From the NCBI GenBank assembly GCA_913045225.1, contig CAJWPC010000003.1, positions 156,705 through 220,704 on the forward strand: a DNA stretch of 64,000 bases. The letters are read 5' to 3'. The notes beneath the pieces were generated by a model, which was given only the letters and a program-made list of their open reading frames with translations, was not told the DNA's origin and searched no databases. Each line of letters opens with the position of its first letter. Within the stretch, counting starts at the first letter, position 1. A program made the position numbers and the translations under genes. This DNA comes from an uncultured Rhodobiaceae bacterium (GTDB lineage Bacteria > Pseudomonadota > Alphaproteobacteria > Rhizobiales > TMED25). This document shows positions 17,202 through 26,190 of the stretch, piece after piece.

Positions 17202-17966
17202 ATGAATCTTGGAAATTTTAAATTATACAATGCGCTGCAATCAACTTGCAGTCAACGAGTGCGCTATACTCTTCACTATAAAAATATAAATTACAGTATG
17301 GAAATTCTGGACTTATTCTCCGGTGATCAACTAAAGCCTGAATATCTATCAATAAATCCTAACGGAGTTGTGCCAGCTTTGGTCCATGACGGTAAAATAG
17401 TAATAGATAGTTCGGTAATAATTGAATATCTTGAAGATATTAATTTAAATCATAATCCTCTTCGCCCACCCGAGCCTGAAAACGCTGCAAAAATGAGAGC
17501 CATGATAAGATATTTTGATGAGGTTGCAGGGCCGTCTGTTAGGATACCATCTTATAATATGGCATTTTTACCACACTTTCAGGATTTATCAGAAAAAGAG
17601 TTTATTGCCCTTGCTGAGTCAAAGCCATTGAGAAAAGACTTTCTTTTGAAGATGGGTAGGACTGGTTTTTCCGAAAAAGATATGAATGAGTCAACGGCAA
17701 AGATAGAGGCAACTTGCAATCGTATGGAAGTTTGGTTAGAAGAGAGTGGTGGTCCATTCCTCCTTGGGAAGGCAATAACGTATGCAGATATTTGTATTAT
17801 GCCAGTAATAGTTCGTATGCAAGATCTTGGTCGCTCAGATTTATGGGCCTCAAACACCAAAGTAATTGAATGGTTAAAATTAATTCAATCTTCTGCAATT
17901 TATGAAAAGACTTACTGTGAAGGATCATTGCTATCACAAGTTTATCCTCACCTGAGAAACGGCTAA
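17202..17966 (+). CDS. Glutathione S-transferase family protein
   Basis: 254 aa. The N-terminal thioredoxin-fold domain (LYNALQSTCSQRVRYTLHYK) contains the cis-Pro segment NPNGVVPALVHDG and the glutathione gamma-glutamyl-binding motif DSSVIIEYL. The C-terminal helical domain includes GKAITYADICIMPVI (N-capping box region). The CSQRVR start suggests a Ser/Cys-type GST. Its ATG directly follows the stop of the acyl-CoA dehydrogenase gene, suggesting a linked catabolic role such as glutathione-dependent isomerisation or thioether cleavage; this is inference. Confidence 0.87.
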   Translation: MNLGNFKLYNALQSTCSQRVRYTLHYKNINYSMEILDLFSGDQLKPEYLSINPNGVVPALVHDGKIVIDSSVIIEYLEDINLNHNPLRPPEPENAAKMRAMIRYFDEVAGPSVRIPSYNMAFLPHFQDLSEKEFIALAESKPLRKDFLLKMGRTGFSEKDMNESTAKIEATCNRMEVWLEESGGPFLLGKAITYADICIMPVIVRMQDLGRSDLWASNTKVIEWLKLIQSSAIYEKTYCEGSLLSQVYPHLRNG

Positions 17967-17974
17967 TAGCCGTT
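17958..17974. repeat. Inverted repeat at a convergent gene junction
   Basis: AACGGCTA-A-TAGCCGTT is a perfect 8-base palindrome containing the GST stop codon, between convergent genes. It can form a 6-bp stem with a 5-base loop. No T-run follows on either strand, so a classical intrinsic terminator is not supported; it may still act as a 3' end stabiliser. Confidence 0.4.
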
Positions 17975-17982
17975 GTTGAAGA

Positions 17983-18942
17983 TCATAAAATTTCTTTATT
18001 TACAACGAATTCAGGACCCAATTTTCCATTAAAATAATCAATTATATTTTGAGCAGAATTTACGGACATCCTTGCAGCGCAGTCCTTGTTTAACCCAGCT
18101 ATGTGTGGCGAAAATAAAACTTTTTCATGACTAAATACTTTATGATCAGAGATGTCAGGTGGCTCTTCGGGGAAAACATCAAGACCTGCACTTCTAAGTT
18201 TGCCCGAGTTTAGTCCTTCCAAGAGAGCATTTAGGTCGATATGGGAACCGCGCGATGTATTTATTAGAATTGTATTTTCTTGCATTAACTCTATCTCATC
18301 TTTCCCTATGATAGGTTTTCCCATCCCTGGCGCATGTAACGTGATTATTTCTGAGTCCTTGATAGCGGTATCTAATTCATCAAAAAAATTATAATTGTCT
18401 GGAAAGTTTTTTTGATTATCTACATATGGATCATAAATATTAATTTGTGCATTAAAAGCAAGCGCAATTTTTGCAACTTTTTGTCCGATTTTACCAAAGC
18501 CAACTATTAATATTTTTTTTCTGGCAAAATCATTTGATATTAGCAGATCTCTATCTTTCCATTTGTCCCCTCGGACCATTGCATCATGTCTTTTGCTATT
18601 TTTCAATAAATCAAGAATAAACATAATGGTATGCTCTGCTACACTGCCTGAATTGACATCACCAACAATTGTGAGGGGAATTTTCCTATTCGTCAATTCA
18701 GGAATATCGATACGATCATACCCAACTCCATTCCTTGACAATATTTTTAGTTTTGGTGAATTGTCGATCATTAACTTTGTGAAAGACTGTAATCGCAATA
18801 AGACCCCATCTGCATCGGAGATGTTATTTTCAAGTGTTTCTTGGCTTGCATCAGGTAAAATAATAACTTCAAAGTTGTTTACTTTCTCTAATAGATTAAT
18901 TCCACTTTGATGTATTTTTCCACCAACAATTATTTTATACAT
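17983..18942 (-). CDS. D-isomer specific 2-hydroxyacid dehydrogenase
   Basis: A 319-aa NAD(P)-dependent enzyme of the phosphoglycerate/glyoxylate/hydroxypyruvate reductase family. The nucleotide loop is GFGKIG (148-153) with acidic D171 at the end of the second strand, favouring NAD. The catalytic triad is visible as R231 (NTSRGSHID), E260 (FPEEPP) and H280 (SPHIAGL). It lacks the ACT or ASB regulatory domains of long SerA. It is transcribed alone, convergent with the GST gene and divergent from the alpha/beta hydrolase gene. The substrate is unknown. Confidence 0.9.
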   Translation of the reverse strand: MYKIIVGGKIHQSGINLLEKVNNFEVIILPDASQETLENNISDADGVLLRLQSFTKLMIDNSPKLKILSRNGVGYDRIDIPELTNRKIPLTIVGDVNSGSVAEHTIMFILDLLKNSKRHDAMVRGDKWKDRDLLISNDFARKKILIVGFGKIGQKVAKIALAFNAQINIYDPYVDNQKNFPDNYNFFDELDTAIKDSEIITLHAPGMGKPIIGKDEIELMQENTILINTSRGSHIDLNALLEGLNSGKLRSAGLDVFPEEPPDISDHKVFSHEKVLFSPHIAGLNKDCAARMSVNSAQNIIDYFNGKLGPEFVVNKEIL

Positions 18943-19026
18943 TTTTTCCCATTGTCCTTATATTTAATATACAATAAATATTAAAATTATTTTAGAATTT
19001 TTATTTTAAAATATGAGGTTGATCTT

Positions 19027-20094
19027 ATGCAAAATAAAGACGAAAAATTACTTACAGCTGTATCCCACTGGTCATATCGATTTGTCTCTAATGGTGTTCC
19101 ACTATCAGATTTTAATGATGTATCTGCATCGATTAGTAAATGGGATGAATGGTGCAATGAGTGGGAAATGAAAGGGCACATTCATGGGGCACTTGGAGAT
19201 AAGGCGCGAATTAATGGTTATAATTTAAGCGCGGCTGAACATTACAATACAGCTGCCGTTTGTTGCCATTTTGGAAAATTTCTGTTTGTTCAAGATCCTA
19301 AGCAAATGAGACAAACACATGCATTTGCAGTTGAATATCACAAAAAATCCATGGAACTTGCAGATCCTCTTGGTGAAAGAATTGAAATAAATTGGAATAA
19401 TCTCACGATGTATGGCAATCTTAGAAAGCCAAAAAATATTGATAACCCGCCAGTTGTCATTATGTGTATGGGATTAGACTCAGCAAAAGAGGAGATGGAA
19501 ACAAACGAGAGAGTATTTCTTGATAGAGGTATTGCAACGCTGGCATTTGATGGACCTGGTCAAGGTGAGTCAGAGTATTTGGCGCCTATATGTCCGGAGT
19601 ATGAAGAACCAGTTTCTGCAGTTATAGATTTTATTGAAAAAAGAGATGATTTAAGTTCTGACAGGGTTGCTATTTGGGGTGTTAGTCTTGGTGGTTATTA
19701 TGCGCCAAGAGCTGCGTCTCACGATGATAGGCTAAAGGCATGCATTTCCCTGACAGGACCGTTTGCCTGGAGTAACATATTTGACCGGATACCGGGACTC
19801 ACAAAAGAGGCATTTATTCACAGAAGTAAATGTCACTCTGAGGATGAAGCAAGAGAATTTGCAACCAGAATGGATTTGTCTGGCTGCGCTAAAAATATAA
19901 AATGTCCTCTATATATTGTTGGGGGCGGCTTAGATAGAGTTGTTCCACCAGAGGAGTCTAAATTACTTGCTGAAGCAGTCAATGGGGACGTGGTATACAA
20001 TTACATAGAGGATGGTTCGCACGTAGCAAACAATAGGATTTACAAATACCGTACACAGACCGCTGACTGGTTATCATCGATAATATTAAATTAA
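19027..20094 (+). CDS. Alpha/beta hydrolase, C-C hydrolase-like (pseudooxynicotine hydrolase type)
   Basis: A 355-aa protein with an N-terminal helical cap of about 120 residues before the alpha/beta fold. The nucleophile is S220 in GVSLGGYY, the acid D303 in GGLDRVVPPEE and the His H332 in EDGSHVANN; DGPGQGES precedes the nucleophile. This layout resembles FrsA-like and 2,6-dihydroxypseudooxynicotine hydrolases, which break a C-C bond next to a ketone. That reaction is inferred from architecture only; an esterase or peptidase is possible. GAGG is spaced 8 bases before the ATG. It heads the run to 22786. Confidence 0.82.
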   Translation: MQNKDEKLLTAVSHWSYRFVSNGVPLSDFNDVSASISKWDEWCNEWEMKGHIHGALGDKARINGYNLSAAEHYNTAAVCCHFGKFLFVQDPKQMRQTHAFAVEYHKKSMELADPLGERIEINWNNLTMYGNLRKPKNIDNPPVVIMCMGLDSAKEEMETNERVFLDRGIATLAFDGPGQGESEYLAPICPEYEEPVSAVIDFIEKRDDLSSDRVAIWGVSLGGYYAPRAASHDDRLKACISLTGPFAWSNIFDRIPGLTKEAFIHRSKCHSEDEAREFATRMDLSGCAKNIKCPLYIVGGGLDRVVPPEESKLLAEAVNGDVVYNYIEDGSHVANNRIYKYRTQTADWLSSIILN

Positions 20095-20111
20095 TAGATA
20101 GGGAGAAATTC

Positions 20112-21083
20112 ATGCAAGAAAAAAAAATAACTAGGGCAGATATTGCAGCAGCCGCTGAAAAATATAAAAATTGGGGAAAATGGGGCGCCGACGATGAGAT
20201 AGGGACACTCAACTATGTTGGGACAGATGAGATTATTAATGCAGCAAGGCTTGTTAAAAAGGGAAAAGTAATATCGCTAGCTTTGAATTTTGACTACAAA
20301 GGTCCACAAGGCGCTAAAACTAAATATCCTGCGATGGGTAGAACAAACCCAATTCATTCAATGTTAAGAACCGGAACAGATGCTTATTCTGGTGTGCTCG
20401 ACCAGAGAGGTATTAGGGCAGCGGATGACACAGTTTTCTTACCAACGCACGGATGCACACATTGGGATGGGCTCGGACATGTCTTCTATGAAGACAAAAT
20501 GTGGAATGGTTATGATTGCAGGGAGGTCACTTCCGCAGGAGCGCAGAAGTGTGGCATTGAAAAAACAAGAGACAAAATGGTTGGAAGAGGAATCTTATTA
20601 GATGTTGCCAGAGCTCTTGGCGTGGATAGACTGGATGATGGTTATGCAATAACATGTGATGACCTCGATCTTACTGCGGAGAAGCAAGGTGTATCTGTCC
20701 AAAAAGGCGACTTTGTAATTGTGAGAACAGGTCAAATGGAGGATTGCCTCAAAAGAGAATCATGGGATGGTTTCCCTGGTGGTGATGCCCCAGGTATGGG
20801 CTTTGATACTATAGATTGGGTTCAAAGAACCGAGCTTGCGGCTCTTGCATCTGATACGTGGGGATGTGAGGTGAGGCCTAATCAAAGTGAAGAAGGAATA
20901 AATCAACCATGGCATTGGATAACAATACCAATTCAAGGTATGACTATGGGAGAAATGTTTTATCTAAAGGAACTCGCAGAAGATTGTCTCGAAGACAATA
21001 CATATGAATTCTTACTAGTTGCTCCATCTATTCCAATTACAGGAGCGGTAGGTACCCCAATAAACCCAATTGCTATTAAGTAA
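20112..21083 (+). CDS. Metal-dependent cyclase/kynurenine formamidase-like hydrolase
   Basis: Belongs to the cyclase family (PF04199 type), 323 aa. The metal-binding signature appears as THGCTHWDGLGHVFYE, equivalent to the H-x-G-T-H-x-D-x-x-x-H motif with Cys replacing Thr-adjacent Gly. A second conserved segment is GDFVIVRTGQ. Known members hydrolyse N-formylkynurenine, isatin or cyclic amides and lactones. AGGGAGA precedes the ATG, 17 bases after the alpha/beta hydrolase gene; both hydrolases probably act on one pathway. Confidence 0.85.
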   Translation: MQEKKITRADIAAAAEKYKNWGKWGADDEIGTLNYVGTDEIINAARLVKKGKVISLALNFDYKGPQGAKTKYPAMGRTNPIHSMLRTGTDAYSGVLDQRGIRAADDTVFLPTHGCTHWDGLGHVFYEDKMWNGYDCREVTSAGAQKCGIEKTRDKMVGRGILLDVARALGVDRLDDGYAITCDDLDLTAEKQGVSVQKGDFVIVRTGQMEDCLKRESWDGFPGGDAPGMGFDTIDWVQRTELAALASDTWGCEVRPNQSEEGINQPWHWITIPIQGMTMGEMFYLKELAEDCLEDNTYEFLLVAPSIPITGAVGTPINPIAIK

Positions 21084-21097
21084 CTTAGAGGTGTGAA

Positions 21098-22786
21098 ATG
21101 AGTAATGAATTAACTGGTGCTAAGGTATTGGCAAAAATGCTCCATGATTATGGGGTAACAGATATATTTCACGTTCCGGCAGTCCTTAGGACGACGATGG
21201 CTGAGTTAGAGACAATATCAAATATCCGAAGAATTCATGCTCATGGGGAAGCTTCAGCTGCCTATATGGCAGATGGGTATGCCCGTGCATCTGGGCGACC
21301 TGGTGTATGTGCGGCACAGATAATTGGTGCTTTAAATCTTGCGGCCGGACTCAGGGATGCCTGGCTTGCCAAGTCACCAGTTATTGCTCTAACTGGAGGA
21401 CGTGATCAAGCAACAAAATTTAGAAAAGCATATCAAGAGGTTGATGACATACCCGCATTTGAGCCAGTCACAAAGTTAAATGCAACGGTTGATAGCGCAA
21501 ATAGATTCCCTGACATGCTTAACCAAGCCTTCAGAGTTGCTGTATCTGGTTCGCCAGGTCCAGTTCATTTACAATTTAAAGGCAATGAGGGTCAAGTAGA
21601 TCAAGAGTCATTTGATGAGACTATACCCACATCTATCGACGAGAGCGTCTCTTCTGTTCCACCATATCGACCGAAGCCTGATATAGCTCAAATAAAAAAA
21701 GCAATGGATATAATTAATAATGCAAGTAAGCCAATTCTGGTGGTTGGTGGTGGCGTTAGGTGGTCTAAAGCAGGAGATTTAATTGATGAAATTTCAAAAA
21801 AATTAAAAATTCCTGTAGCAACCTCACTAAACGGTAAAGATGTAATAAATTCAACCAATCCGCTTAATGTTGGTGTAGTCGGAACCTACTCAAGAGGGTC
21901 GGCTAATAAATCTGTGCTTGCTGCAGACCTTGCCATCTTTGTTGGAACAGATCTTGGGGGTATGGTAACAAATTTCTGGACGATACCAAAAATTGGAATA
22001 AAAGCCATACATATAGATATTGATCCTGAAGTCTTGGGCAGAAATTATCCTTTAGAAGTTGGTATTATGGCAGATGCAAAAATGGCCTTAACGGAGATGA
22101 TAAAATTTGCTGATGAAACTATGGTTGAAAAGAGAATTTCATGGGTTGAGGAGGTCCAAAGTTACTGCAGAGAGTGGTATGATGAGTTTCGTCCATTACT
22201 GCAGTCAGACAATATACCAATTAGACCGGAAAGGGTTTGTCACGATCTTTCTTTAAATTTACCAGATAATTCATTTGTTGTAGTAGATACTGGACATGGC
22301 GGAATGTGGATGGGAGGAATGTTCGATTTGAAATCCGCTGGGCAGAGTTATATAAGATCTGCCGGCCACCTTGGTTGGGCATTTCCGGCATCCTTGGGTG
22401 TTAAATGCGCGGCCCCAGATAGGCCTGTCATATGTTTTACTGGGGATGCAGGTTTTTGGTATCATATTGCCGAAGTTGAAACTGCAGTTCGATGGGGAAT
22501 TAACGCTGTGATCGTTGTGAATAACAATGGTGCGGGTAATCAGTCAAAAAGGGGATTTGATAGGGTCTATGGCGGTACTCAAACAGACAAGGCAAGAGAG
22601 ATGTGGACGTTTAATAATGTTAACTTTGCTCAAATTGCCAAGCATATGGGCGCTGAGTCAATAAGAGTAGAAAATCCAAAAGATTTCACTCCAGCACTGC
22701 AAAAGGCAATAGCACTCAATAAATGTGTTATTTTGGATGTTGTAACCGATGTAGATGCTCTGGCTCCACTGGCATATACCGAGTAA
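21098..22786 (+). CDS. ThDP-dependent enzyme, acetolactate synthase-like (second copy)
   Basis: 562 aa, same superfamily as the gene at 8573 but clearly diverged. The activating Glu is E51 in HAHGEASAAYMADGYARA, and the ThDP/Mg motif is GDA at 449-451 (CFTGDAGFWYHIAEVETAV) closed by NNNGAGNQ. The central domain has VVGGGVRWSKAG. The GDA variant occurs in several decarboxylase and carboligase groups. It lies 14 bases after the cyclase gene with AGAGGTG before its ATG. No small regulatory subunit is adjacent, arguing against a biosynthetic acetolactate synthase. Confidence 0.84.
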   Translation: MSNELTGAKVLAKMLHDYGVTDIFHVPAVLRTTMAELETISNIRRIHAHGEASAAYMADGYARASGRPGVCAAQIIGALNLAAGLRDAWLAKSPVIALTGGRDQATKFRKAYQEVDDIPAFEPVTKLNATVDSANRFPDMLNQAFRVAVSGSPGPVHLQFKGNEGQVDQESFDETIPTSIDESVSSVPPYRPKPDIAQIKKAMDIINNASKPILVVGGGVRWSKAGDLIDEISKKLKIPVATSLNGKDVINSTNPLNVGVVGTYSRGSANKSVLAADLAIFVGTDLGGMVTNFWTIPKIGIKAIHIDIDPEVLGRNYPLEVGIMADAKMALTEMIKFADETMVEKRISWVEEVQSYCREWYDEFRPLLQSDNIPIRPERVCHDLSLNLPDNSFVVVDTGHGGMWMGGMFDLKSAGQSYIRSAGHLGWAFPASLGVKCAAPDRPVICFTGDAGFWYHIAEVETAVRWGINAVIVVNNNGAGNQSKRGFDRVYGGTQTDKAREMWTFNNVNFAQIAKHMGAESIRVENPKDFTPALQKAIALNKCVILDVVTDVDALAPLAYTE

Positions 22787-22879
22787 TTTTTTTAAATTTT
22801 ATTTTACTAATCCAAATTTATTGATATATAAATAGACAAGGGATTAATCGTTATCAAATCAATTTAGAAAGTAATAACT

Positions 22880-24184
22880 ATGACGGATAAAAGTGTTTTT
22901 TCACCTAGAATTTTAAGGCCAGAAGATGCAAATCAGAATTGGCAGTGGGATAGGGCTCTGGCTTCGCCAGGATTTAAGCAGGTTGACTTTGAAACAAGAG
23001 TTGATTTTCAGCGCTTACGAAAATATCGGTTATCTCGTGCAAAAAATGCGCTTAAAAATTCAGGTCTTGGAGCATTAATATTATTTGATGTAAATAATAT
23101 AAGATACATCACTGGAACAAAAATTGGTGAATGGGAAAGGGACAAGCTCTGCCGTTTTGCCTTACTAGCTGGTGACGAGGAACCATTTGTTTGGGATTTT
23201 GGATCTGCCGCAGTTCACCATCAACTTAATTGTGACTGGCTCGACCCAAATAGATGCCTAGCAGGCATGACTGGAATGAGAGGAACAGTTCCGCCATCTG
23301 TTGGTTTAATGAAATCGCACGCAGAAGAAATAATGAGTTATTTGAAACAAGCCGGAGTTGCAGATATGCCAATCGGGCTTGATATAGCAGAAACTGCAAT
23401 GTTTTTTGAACTACAAAATGCCGGAATGAATATTGTAGATGGTCAGCAAGTAATGTTGGATGCTCGCGAGATTAAGAATATTGACGAAATCACCTTACTT
23501 AATCAAGCCGCAACAATGGTAGATGGCGTATATCATATGATTTATGAGGAATTAAAACCAGGTGTCAGGGAAAACGATATAGTTGCGCTTTCAAATCAAA
23601 TGCTCTATGAGATGGGATCAGATGATGTTGAAGCAATAAATGCGATTTCTGGAGAAAGGTGCAGTCCCCATCCGCATAATTTTACTGACCGTATGTTCAG
23701 ACCTGGTGACCAGGCATTTTTTGATATTCTTCAATCTTATCAGGGCTATCGAACATGTTATTACAGAACTTTTAATGTAGGAACGGCAACATCGGAGCAA
23801 AATGATGCCTACATCCAGTGCAGAGAGTGGCTTGATAAAGCTATAGAACTTATCAAACCTGGCGTATCAACTGATGTTGTTGCCAAAGCTTGGCCTAAGG
23901 CCGAAGAGTTTGGCTTTGAAAGCGAAATGCAGGCATTTGGATTGCAGTTTGGTCATGGACTCGGCCTCGCACTACATGAGAGACCGATCATTTCAAGGTT
24001 GGTTTCTTTGGAAAACCCAATGGAAATAAAAACAGGTATGGTCTTTGCACTAGAAACATACTGTCCTGCAAAAGATGGTGTTTCGGCAGCTAGAATTGAA
24101 GAGGAAGTGGTTGTTACAGACCAAGGCTGTAAGGTAATTTCATTATTCCCTGCCGATGAATTACCAATTGCAAATAGATATTAA
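22880..24184 (+). CDS. M24 (pita-bread fold) peptidase/creatinase-like protein with altered metal site
   Basis: 434 aa, with a creatinase-type N-terminal domain and a C-terminal M24 domain. Metal ligands expected in aminopeptidase P are D, D, H, E, E. D282 (AFFDILQSYQGY), H359 (FGHGLGLALHERP), E392 (FALETYCP) and E407 (ARIEEEVVV) are present. The second Asp, due 11 residues after the first, is Cys (C293, in RTCYYRTF). The family contains Xaa-Pro peptidases, metal-free creatinase and the DMSP lyase DddP, so the activity may be a lyase or C-N hydrolase rather than a peptidase. It starts a new stretch, 93 bases after the ThDP gene. Confidence 0.83.
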   Translation: MTDKSVFSPRILRPEDANQNWQWDRALASPGFKQVDFETRVDFQRLRKYRLSRAKNALKNSGLGALILFDVNNIRYITGTKIGEWERDKLCRFALLAGDEEPFVWDFGSAAVHHQLNCDWLDPNRCLAGMTGMRGTVPPSVGLMKSHAEEIMSYLKQAGVADMPIGLDIAETAMFFELQNAGMNIVDGQQVMLDAREIKNIDEITLLNQAATMVDGVYHMIYEELKPGVRENDIVALSNQMLYEMGSDDVEAINAISGERCSPHPHNFTDRMFRPGDQAFFDILQSYQGYRTCYYRTFNVGTATSEQNDAYIQCREWLDKAIELIKPGVSTDVVAKAWPKAEEFGFESEMQAFGLQFGHGLGLALHERPIISRLVSLENPMEIKTGMVFALETYCPAKDGVSAARIEEEVVVTDQGCKVISLFPADELPIANRY

Positions 24185-24198
24185 TTGCTGGTGGTATA

Positions 24199-25212
24199 AT
24201 GGCAAAAAAGAAAACCCTCAAGAACGATGATATTGATGAAAAAAAGAGATTAGAGCTCTATAATTCCCAATATCTTATTCGAGTTGCTGAACAAAGGGCC
24301 TATGATTTATTTCTTGAAAATCTGGTAAAAGGTACAAGTCATTTATCGCTGGGACAAGAAGCGATCGCTGCAGGATTTGCAACTGCTATGCAGGAAAATG
24401 ACAAAAGCTTCTGTACCTACAGAGGTCATGCTCACACTCTTGCTAGAGGCGCATCGGTTGTTGGTGTTTTGGGCGAATTGATGCAACGAGATTGCGGTCT
24501 AATGAGAGGTAAGGGAGGCTCGATGCATCTAACTGATACCAGCAAGGGTGTGATGGGTTCGTATGCAATCATCGGAGCGCATTTACCCATGGCTGTTGGC
24601 TCCGCTTGGAGAGCTCAATACATGGGGCATGATGATGTTGCAACAGTATTTTTTGGAGATGGGACAACGAATATAGGTGCCTTTCATGAGGCTTTAAATT
24701 ATGCAGTTGTGTATAAATTACCTGTTGTTTTTGTTTGTGAAAATAATAATTACATGGAATACACGCCTATTGAGTCAATAACTGCCGTAAAAAATCCAGC
24801 GGCTGATAGAGCTTCAGCTTATGGATTAGATAGCATTATCATAGATGGTAATGATGCCGATGAGGTCTACAGAACTGCTCAGGTTGCTTATTCAAAAGCG
24901 CGTTCCGGTGAAGGTCCATCACTGATCGAGTGCAAAACCTATAGACAATCAGGTCATAGCCGTGCTGATCCAGGCGCTTACAGGCCGGATGGTGAACTCG
25001 ATCACTGGAAAAAAAATAATGACCCTATAACAAGATACCGCTCTAGGCTCATTGAGTTTGGGGTGAAACAAAAGATTATTGATGGTATAGAGGAGAATGT
25101 AAAAAGGGTCGTCGATGAGGCAACGGAGGAAGCAAAAAGTTCACCGGTTCCGCCTGAGGAGATATTAACAACGAATGTTTATGCAAATGGAGGATGGGCA
25201 TGGCGCAACTAA
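24199..25212 (+). CDS. 2-oxoacid dehydrogenase E1 component, alpha subunit
   Basis: 337 aa, of the pyruvate/acetoin/branched-chain dehydrogenase E1-alpha family. LSLGQEAIAAGFA and YRGHAHTLARG (substrate/ThDP region) are followed by RGKGGSMHLTD and the ThDP motif GDG (153-155) closed by ENNNY (181-185). It oxidatively decarboxylates a 2-oxoacid, or cleaves acetoin, with transfer to lipoyl E2. It lies 14 bases after the M24 gene and overlaps the beta subunit gene. Pyruvate versus acetoin cannot be decided from motifs; the catabolic setting slightly favours acetoin or another specialised substrate. Confidence 0.88.
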   Translation: MAKKKTLKNDDIDEKKRLELYNSQYLIRVAEQRAYDLFLENLVKGTSHLSLGQEAIAAGFATAMQENDKSFCTYRGHAHTLARGASVVGVLGELMQRDCGLMRGKGGSMHLTDTSKGVMGSYAIIGAHLPMAVGSAWRAQYMGHDDVATVFFGDGTTNIGAFHEALNYAVVYKLPVVFVCENNNYMEYTPIESITAVKNPAADRASAYGLDSIIIDGNDADEVYRTAQVAYSKARSGEGPSLIECKTYRQSGHSRADPGAYRPDGELDHWKKNNDPITRYRSRLIEFGVKQKIIDGIEENVKRVVDEATEEAKSSPVPPEEILTTNVYANGGWAWRN

Positions 25213-26177
25213 CATATAGAGAGGCAGTTGCAGCCGGAATTGCTCAAGAAATGGAGCGAGACGAAACGGTTGCCTTCATAGGAGAAGATGTAGCAAGAGC
25301 GGGTGGTGTTTTTAAAGCAACGGTTGGTCTTTTTGATAAGTTTGGTCCAAAAAGAGTTATTGACACTCCAATTTCTGAACAAGCTATTCTCGGAGCAGCA
25401 ATGGGTGCCGCGATGACTGGTATGAGGCCAATTGCAGAAATAATGTTCTCAGATTTTTTGGCAGTTTGTTGGGATTTTGTGGCAAATGAAATGTCAAAAT
25501 CACGTTACATGTCAGATGGTCAATTGAAGTGCCCACTTGTTGTCAGAACAGGGAACGGAGGGGGCTCACGTTTTGGCGCGCAGCACTCTCAATCAATCGA
25601 AAATTGGGCAATGGCAATCCCGGGAATAAAAGTAGTCGCCCCATCAACTCCAGCAGATGTAAAGGGTTTGCTTGCGGCATCCGTAAGAGACGAGGATCCC
25701 GTCATCTTTTTTGAGCATAAATCGCTCTATGCAATTAAGGGCGAGGTACCTGAGGGTGAGCATGTCGATACGCTTGGTACTGCAAAAGTCGTGCGACCGG
25801 GTAAGGATGCAACAATAGTTGCACTCGCATTAATGGTACCACGAGCGATTCAGGCAGCGGATAAATTAATGACTGATCATGGAATTGATGTTGAGGTTGT
25901 AGATATTAGAACTCTTGTTCCTTTGGATATGAAAACAATATCAAGCTCAGTAGCTAAAACTGGTCGGCTATTTACCGTTGAAGAAAACCCAAGGCTATGC
26001 GGTTGGGGAGCTGAAATTGTCTCGATAGTAGTTGACGAATTATTTTGGGATCTTGATGGACCTGCAGTGAGAATTACTACACCTCATATCCCACTTCCTG
26101 CAGCTGATAATCTTGAAGATATTACGATACCGTCAGTTGATAGAATTTACAGTAAAATACTTGATGTATTAAGATAA
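25200..26177 (+). CDS. 2-oxoacid dehydrogenase E1 component, beta subunit
   Basis: 325 aa. It begins AQLTYREAVAAGIAQEMERD, then GEDVARAGGVFKAT, RVIDTPISEQAILGAAMGAA, and GGGSRFGAQHSQSIENWA containing the conserved HS of the E1-beta active site. GGAGG at 25189-25193 is correctly spaced for the ATG at 25200; an ATG at 25194 touches the ribosome site and is less likely. The start lies 13 bases inside the alpha gene, a coupling usual for these heterotetramers. Confidence 0.9.
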   Translation: MAQLTYREAVAAGIAQEMERDETVAFIGEDVARAGGVFKATVGLFDKFGPKRVIDTPISEQAILGAAMGAAMTGMRPIAEIMFSDFLAVCWDFVANEMSKSRYMSDGQLKCPLVVRTGNGGGSRFGAQHSQSIENWAMAIPGIKVVAPSTPADVKGLLAASVRDEDPVIFFEHKSLYAIKGEVPEGEHVDTLGTAKVVRPGKDATIVALALMVPRAIQAADKLMTDHGIDVEVVDIRTLVPLDMKTISSSVAKTGRLFTVEENPRLCGWGAEIVSIVVDELFWDLDGPAVRITTPHIPLPAADNLEDITIPSVDRIYSKILDVLR

Positions 26178-26190
26178 ATAGGTGCTATCA

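Noticed and set aside
17958-17974. Intrinsic terminator between GST and the hydroxyacid dehydrogenase gene
   Set aside because: The palindrome is good, but neither strand has a following T-run.
22880-24184. DMSP lyase DddP
   Set aside because: The fold and length are similar, but DddP's extra Asp ligands in the FDTD...D region are not kept (FDIL...C here), so DMSP cleavage cannot be claimed.
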